A stretch of DNA of 64,000 bases from Colivivens sp963626085 (GTDB taxonomy: Bacteria > Bacteroidota > Bacteroidia > Bacteroidales > Bacteroidaceae): NCBI GenBank assembly GCA_963626085.1, contig CAVFVJ010000031.1, forward strand, positions 44,693 to 108,692. The letters run 5' to 3'. A model generated the notes under the pieces. It was not told the DNA's origin. It did not search any database and was given only the letters and a program-made list of their open reading frames with translations. The position numbers were made by a program, and so were the translations under genes. Numbering within the stretch: the first letter of the stretch is position 1; every line of letters starts with the position of its first letter. Of this stretch, positions 61,947 through 64,000 are shown piece after piece.

Positions 61947-63692
61947 ATGGCTGACCAGGAATTATTAAAGCAGTGTGAAGCGGTTGCCAGTAAATGGGCA
62001 AATGACCCTGTGTTCGACACAGAGACACAGGATGCCGTAAAGGTAATGCTTCAGAAAGAAGACAAGACAGAACTGATTGACAGTTTCTACCAGACTCTTG
62101 AGTTTGGTACTGGTGGATTGAGGGGCATCATGGGTGCCGGCACCAACCGTATGAACATCTATACGGTAGGCGCAGCAACACAGGGACTTGCCAACTATCT
62201 CAAGAAAAACTATGCTGGACGCGACAAGATCAGTGTGGTCATAGGAGTCGACTGCCGCAACAATTCCGACGTGTTCGCCAACCGCGTTGCCGACATCTTC
62301 GCAGCCAACGGCATCTACGTCTATCTCTTCGAGGACATGCGTCCTACCCCTGAAGTGTCGTTCGCCATACGCCACTTGGGATGCCAAAGCGGTGTGAACA
62401 TCACTGCCAGCCACAATCCACGCGAGTACAACGGCTACAAGGCATACTGGGAAGACGGAGCACAGGTATTGCCGCCACACGACAAGGGCATCATCGACGA
62501 GGTCAACAAGGTGCAGTATGAGGACGTGAAGACAGGAGGCGACAAGAAGTACATCACCATCATAGGAGAAGAAGTAGACAAGGCATACATCGAGCAGGTG
62601 TATACGCTGTCCATCGACAAGAAAGCCATCGAGCACCAGAAAGACCTGTGCATTGTCTACACCCCACTCCACGGAGCCGGCATGATGATGATTCCGCGCA
62701 GCCTCAAACGCTGGGGATTCGAGAACGTGCACTGCGTGCCCGAGCAGATGGTGAAGGACGGAAACTTCCCTACTGTCGTGTCCCCCAACCCAGAGAATGC
62801 TGAAGCCCTCACTTTGGCAGTGAACCTTGCGAAGAAGCTCAACGCAGACATCGTGATGGCAAGTGACCCTGATGCTGACCGCATAGCCATGGCATGCAAG
62901 GACGACCGTGGTGAGTGGACCATCATCAACGGAAACCAGACACTACTCATATTCCTCTATTATATCATCAAGAACCGCATCGACCAACACCTGATGAAAG
63001 GAAACGAGTTCGTGGTCAAGACCATCGTGACAACAGAACTTGTAAAGAAGATTGCCGACAAGTACGGAATCGAGATGCGCGACTGCTACACAGGCTTCAA
63101 GTGGATTGCACGCGAGATTCTCATATCCGAGGGCAAGAAGAAGTACATCGGTGGCGGTGAAGAGAGCTTCGGTTTCCTTGCGGAAGACTTCTGTCGCGAC
63201 AAGGACTCAGTAAGTGCCTGCTCACTTTTGGCAGAGATCTGTGCATGGGCTAAAGACCAAGGCAAGTCACTCTACGGAATACTGATGGAAGTGTACATGG
63301 AATACGGATTCTCATACAATAAAGCAGTCAACGTAGTACGTCCGGGAAAGAGTGGAGCCGATGAGATAAAGGCTATGATGGAGAACTACCGACAGAATCC
63401 ACCTGCAGAACTGGCAGGCAGCGAGGTTGTACTCAGAAAAGACTGGTCAGTACTTGAGGCGACCGACAACGAAGGTCGTACTACCCCACTCCATCAGCCA
63501 ACGACAAGCAACGTACTCCAGTACTTCACAGCCGACGGCACCAAACTCAGCATACGTCCTTCAGGCACAGAGCCTAAGATTAAGTTCTACATCGAGGTGT
63601 CTGGCGACATGAAGGCACCTGCCGACTACAAGAACTGTTGCGAGAAGGCAGAAGAGAAATGCAGCGCAGTGCTCAAGAGTGTGGGACTGTAA
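61947..63692 (+). CDS. Phosphoglucomutase/phosphomannomutase family enzyme
   Basis: A 581-residue alpha-D-phosphohexomutase that interconverts hexose 1- and 6-phosphates. The phosphorylated Ser155 lies in TASHNPREYNGYK, the metal-binding loop is SDPDADR, the sugar-binding loop GGGEESFG and the phosphate-binding loop RPSGTEPKIKFY. The length and the start (FGTGGLRGIMGAGTNRMN) fit the long PGM2-like form. The ATG at 61947 is selected because the promoter box at 61912-61919 lies downstream of the alternative ATG at 61893. It is followed 41 bases after the stop by tRNA-Arg. Confidence 0.93.
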   Translation: MADQELLKQCEAVASKWANDPVFDTETQDAVKVMLQKEDKTELIDSFYQTLEFGTGGLRGIMGAGTNRMNIYTVGAATQGLANYLKKNYAGRDKISVVIGVDCRNNSDVFANRVADIFAANGIYVYLFEDMRPTPEVSFAIRHLGCQSGVNITASHNPREYNGYKAYWEDGAQVLPPHDKGIIDEVNKVQYEDVKTGGDKKYITIIGEEVDKAYIEQVYTLSIDKKAIEHQKDLCIVYTPLHGAGMMMIPRSLKRWGFENVHCVPEQMVKDGNFPTVVSPNPENAEALTLAVNLAKKLNADIVMASDPDADRIAMACKDDRGEWTIINGNQTLLIFLYYIIKNRIDQHLMKGNEFVVKTIVTTELVKKIADKYGIEMRDCYTGFKWIAREILISEGKKKYIGGGEESFGFLAEDFCRDKDSVSACSLLAEICAWAKDQGKSLYGILMEVYMEYGFSYNKAVNVVRPGKSGADEIKAMMENYRQNPPAELAGSEVVLRKDWSVLEATDNEGRTTPLHQPTTSNVLQYFTADGTKLSIRPSGTEPKIKFYIEVSGDMKAPADYKNCCEKAEEKCSAVLKSVGL

Positions 63693-63733
63693 GGAGTCCA
63701 CAGCACGACAAGAGCCAACACATACAAATGGAA

Positions 63734-63810
63734 GGTCTCGTAGCTTAGCTGAATAGAGCGTCAGATTCCGGTTCTGAAGGTCGCGGGTTTGAATCCCGCC
63801 GAGATCACCA
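63734..63810 (+). tRNA. tRNA-Arg (anticodon CCG)
   Basis: A 77-base cloverleaf: acceptor GGTCTCG pairing with CGAGATC (one G-U pair), anticodon stem TCAGA/TCTGA with loop TTCCGGT giving anticodon CCG, T stem GCGGG/CCCGC, discriminator A and encoded CCA. It reads CGG codons. Confidence 0.95.
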
Positions 63811-63811
63811 T

Positions 63812-63856
63812 AAACGAACACCCCCCGACGGAAAACCGCCAGGGGGTGTTCGTTTT
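63812..63856 (+). terminator. Strong terminator after tRNA-Arg
   Basis: A 14-bp stem (63812-63825 with 63842-63855) rich in G and C ends in TTTT. With A residues on the other side it may also serve the convergent minus-strand gene. Confidence 0.9.
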
Positions 63857-63870
63857 ATCAATGTTCAACC

Positions 63871-64000
63871 CTACATCATCGTTTTCACTTCATCGACTGT
63901 TTTGTTCAGCATTTGGGCAATGGCTTCTATCGACATACCATTTGCTGTCATGCCTTGTATCATGGAACGAAGCATCGCATCCTTCTCCTCGAGTTGAGCA
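63871..64000 (-). CDS. 3' end of an Rpn-type nuclease/transposase-like gene (partial)
   Basis: The last 42 codons of a minus-strand gene that runs off the window. The visible residues include EEKDAMLRSMIQGMTANG and MSIEAIAQMLNKTVDEVKTMM, matching the C-terminal coiled and helix-turn-helix-like tail of Rpn/PD-(D/E)XK putative transposases common in Bacteroidales. The catalytic domain is outside the window, so integrity cannot be judged. It converges with the tRNA-Arg terminator. Confidence 0.6.
   Translation of the reverse strand, partial: AQLEEKDAMLRSMIQGMTANGMSIEAIAQMLNKTVDEVKTMM

Noticed and set aside
1..64000. CRISPR array, prophage or complete insertion sequence
   Set aside because: No regularly spaced direct repeats, phage structural genes or intact transposase with terminal inverted repeats were seen by eye. 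The only mobile-type sequence is the partial Rpn-like gene at the right edge.

Overview
The window is a chromosomal segment of a Bacteroidales bacterium, most likely of the Prevotellaceae. The evidence is gene content (type III glutamine synthetase glnN, S37 and M64 peptidases, PafA-type phosphatase, SusD-free secreted GH43/GH51 enzymes, a C-terminal secretion-like motif) together with many copies of the Bacteroidetes promoter -7 box TAnnTTTG, often with TTG or TTTG about 19-21 bases upstream. No CRISPR array, complete insertion sequence or prophage was seen. Apart from a tRNA and a partial Rpn-type nuclease gene at the right edge, it reads as core chromosome. No gene-free stretch exceeds about 300 bases. 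The longest (33817-34111, 34379-34530, 42138-42362, 48448-48691) hold promoters, leaders or hairpins and are annotated.

Layout. 1-8.4 kb (+): proS (5' truncated), an S37 peptidase, clpC, a PurF-family enzyme without the usual catalytic Cys, a ThiE-like protein, and prs. 8.5-14.2 kb (+): an operon of a thioredoxin-like protein, a lipoprotein, a two-domain arabinofuranosidase and an RluA pseudouridine synthase. 14.3-33.8 kb (-): a nitrogen and glutamine supercluster, purF-like and pyrG, then asnB-glnN-gltB-gltD-dapL-carA-carB. 34-39.3 kb: a small conserved protein, pfp with a GH25 lysozyme-like protein, an EamA transporter and pepT. 39.4-42.2 kb (-): TorF-like porin, glnK (PII), amtB. 42.3-47.4 kb (+): pyrF, uvrA and an M64 peptidase. 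47.5-48.4 kb (-): desulfoferrodoxin and rubrerythrin. 48.7-63.7 kb: GH43 enzyme, OmpH-like lipoprotein, small membrane protein, pepD, phytase-esterase-like protein, a large duplicated jelly-roll-like secreted protein, PafA-like phosphatase, Zn/Cd P1B-ATPase and phosphohexomutase. The end holds tRNA-Arg(CCG) and the 3' end of an Rpn-like nuclease gene.

The most striking find is a pair of related short leader ORFs, not obvious as genes, each in front of a nitrogen operon. The asnB leader (29996-30136) encodes 46 residues with 11 Asn, most of them between residues 19 and 31. The porin-glnK-amtB leader (42012-42137) encodes 41 residues with 12 Asn and 6 Gln. Both end in a shared Thr-Ser-Arg-Met motif, and both are followed by a terminator-like hairpin whose 5' arm can pair with leader coding sequence. 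This is the architecture of ribosome-mediated attenuation, here apparently sensing Asn/Gln (or their charged tRNAs). I do not recall it being described for Bacteroidota. A third, different attenuator-like hairpin with an 11-codon upstream ORF precedes the purF-like/pyrG pair. Together these suggest that nitrogen-assimilation genes are controlled after transcription initiation.
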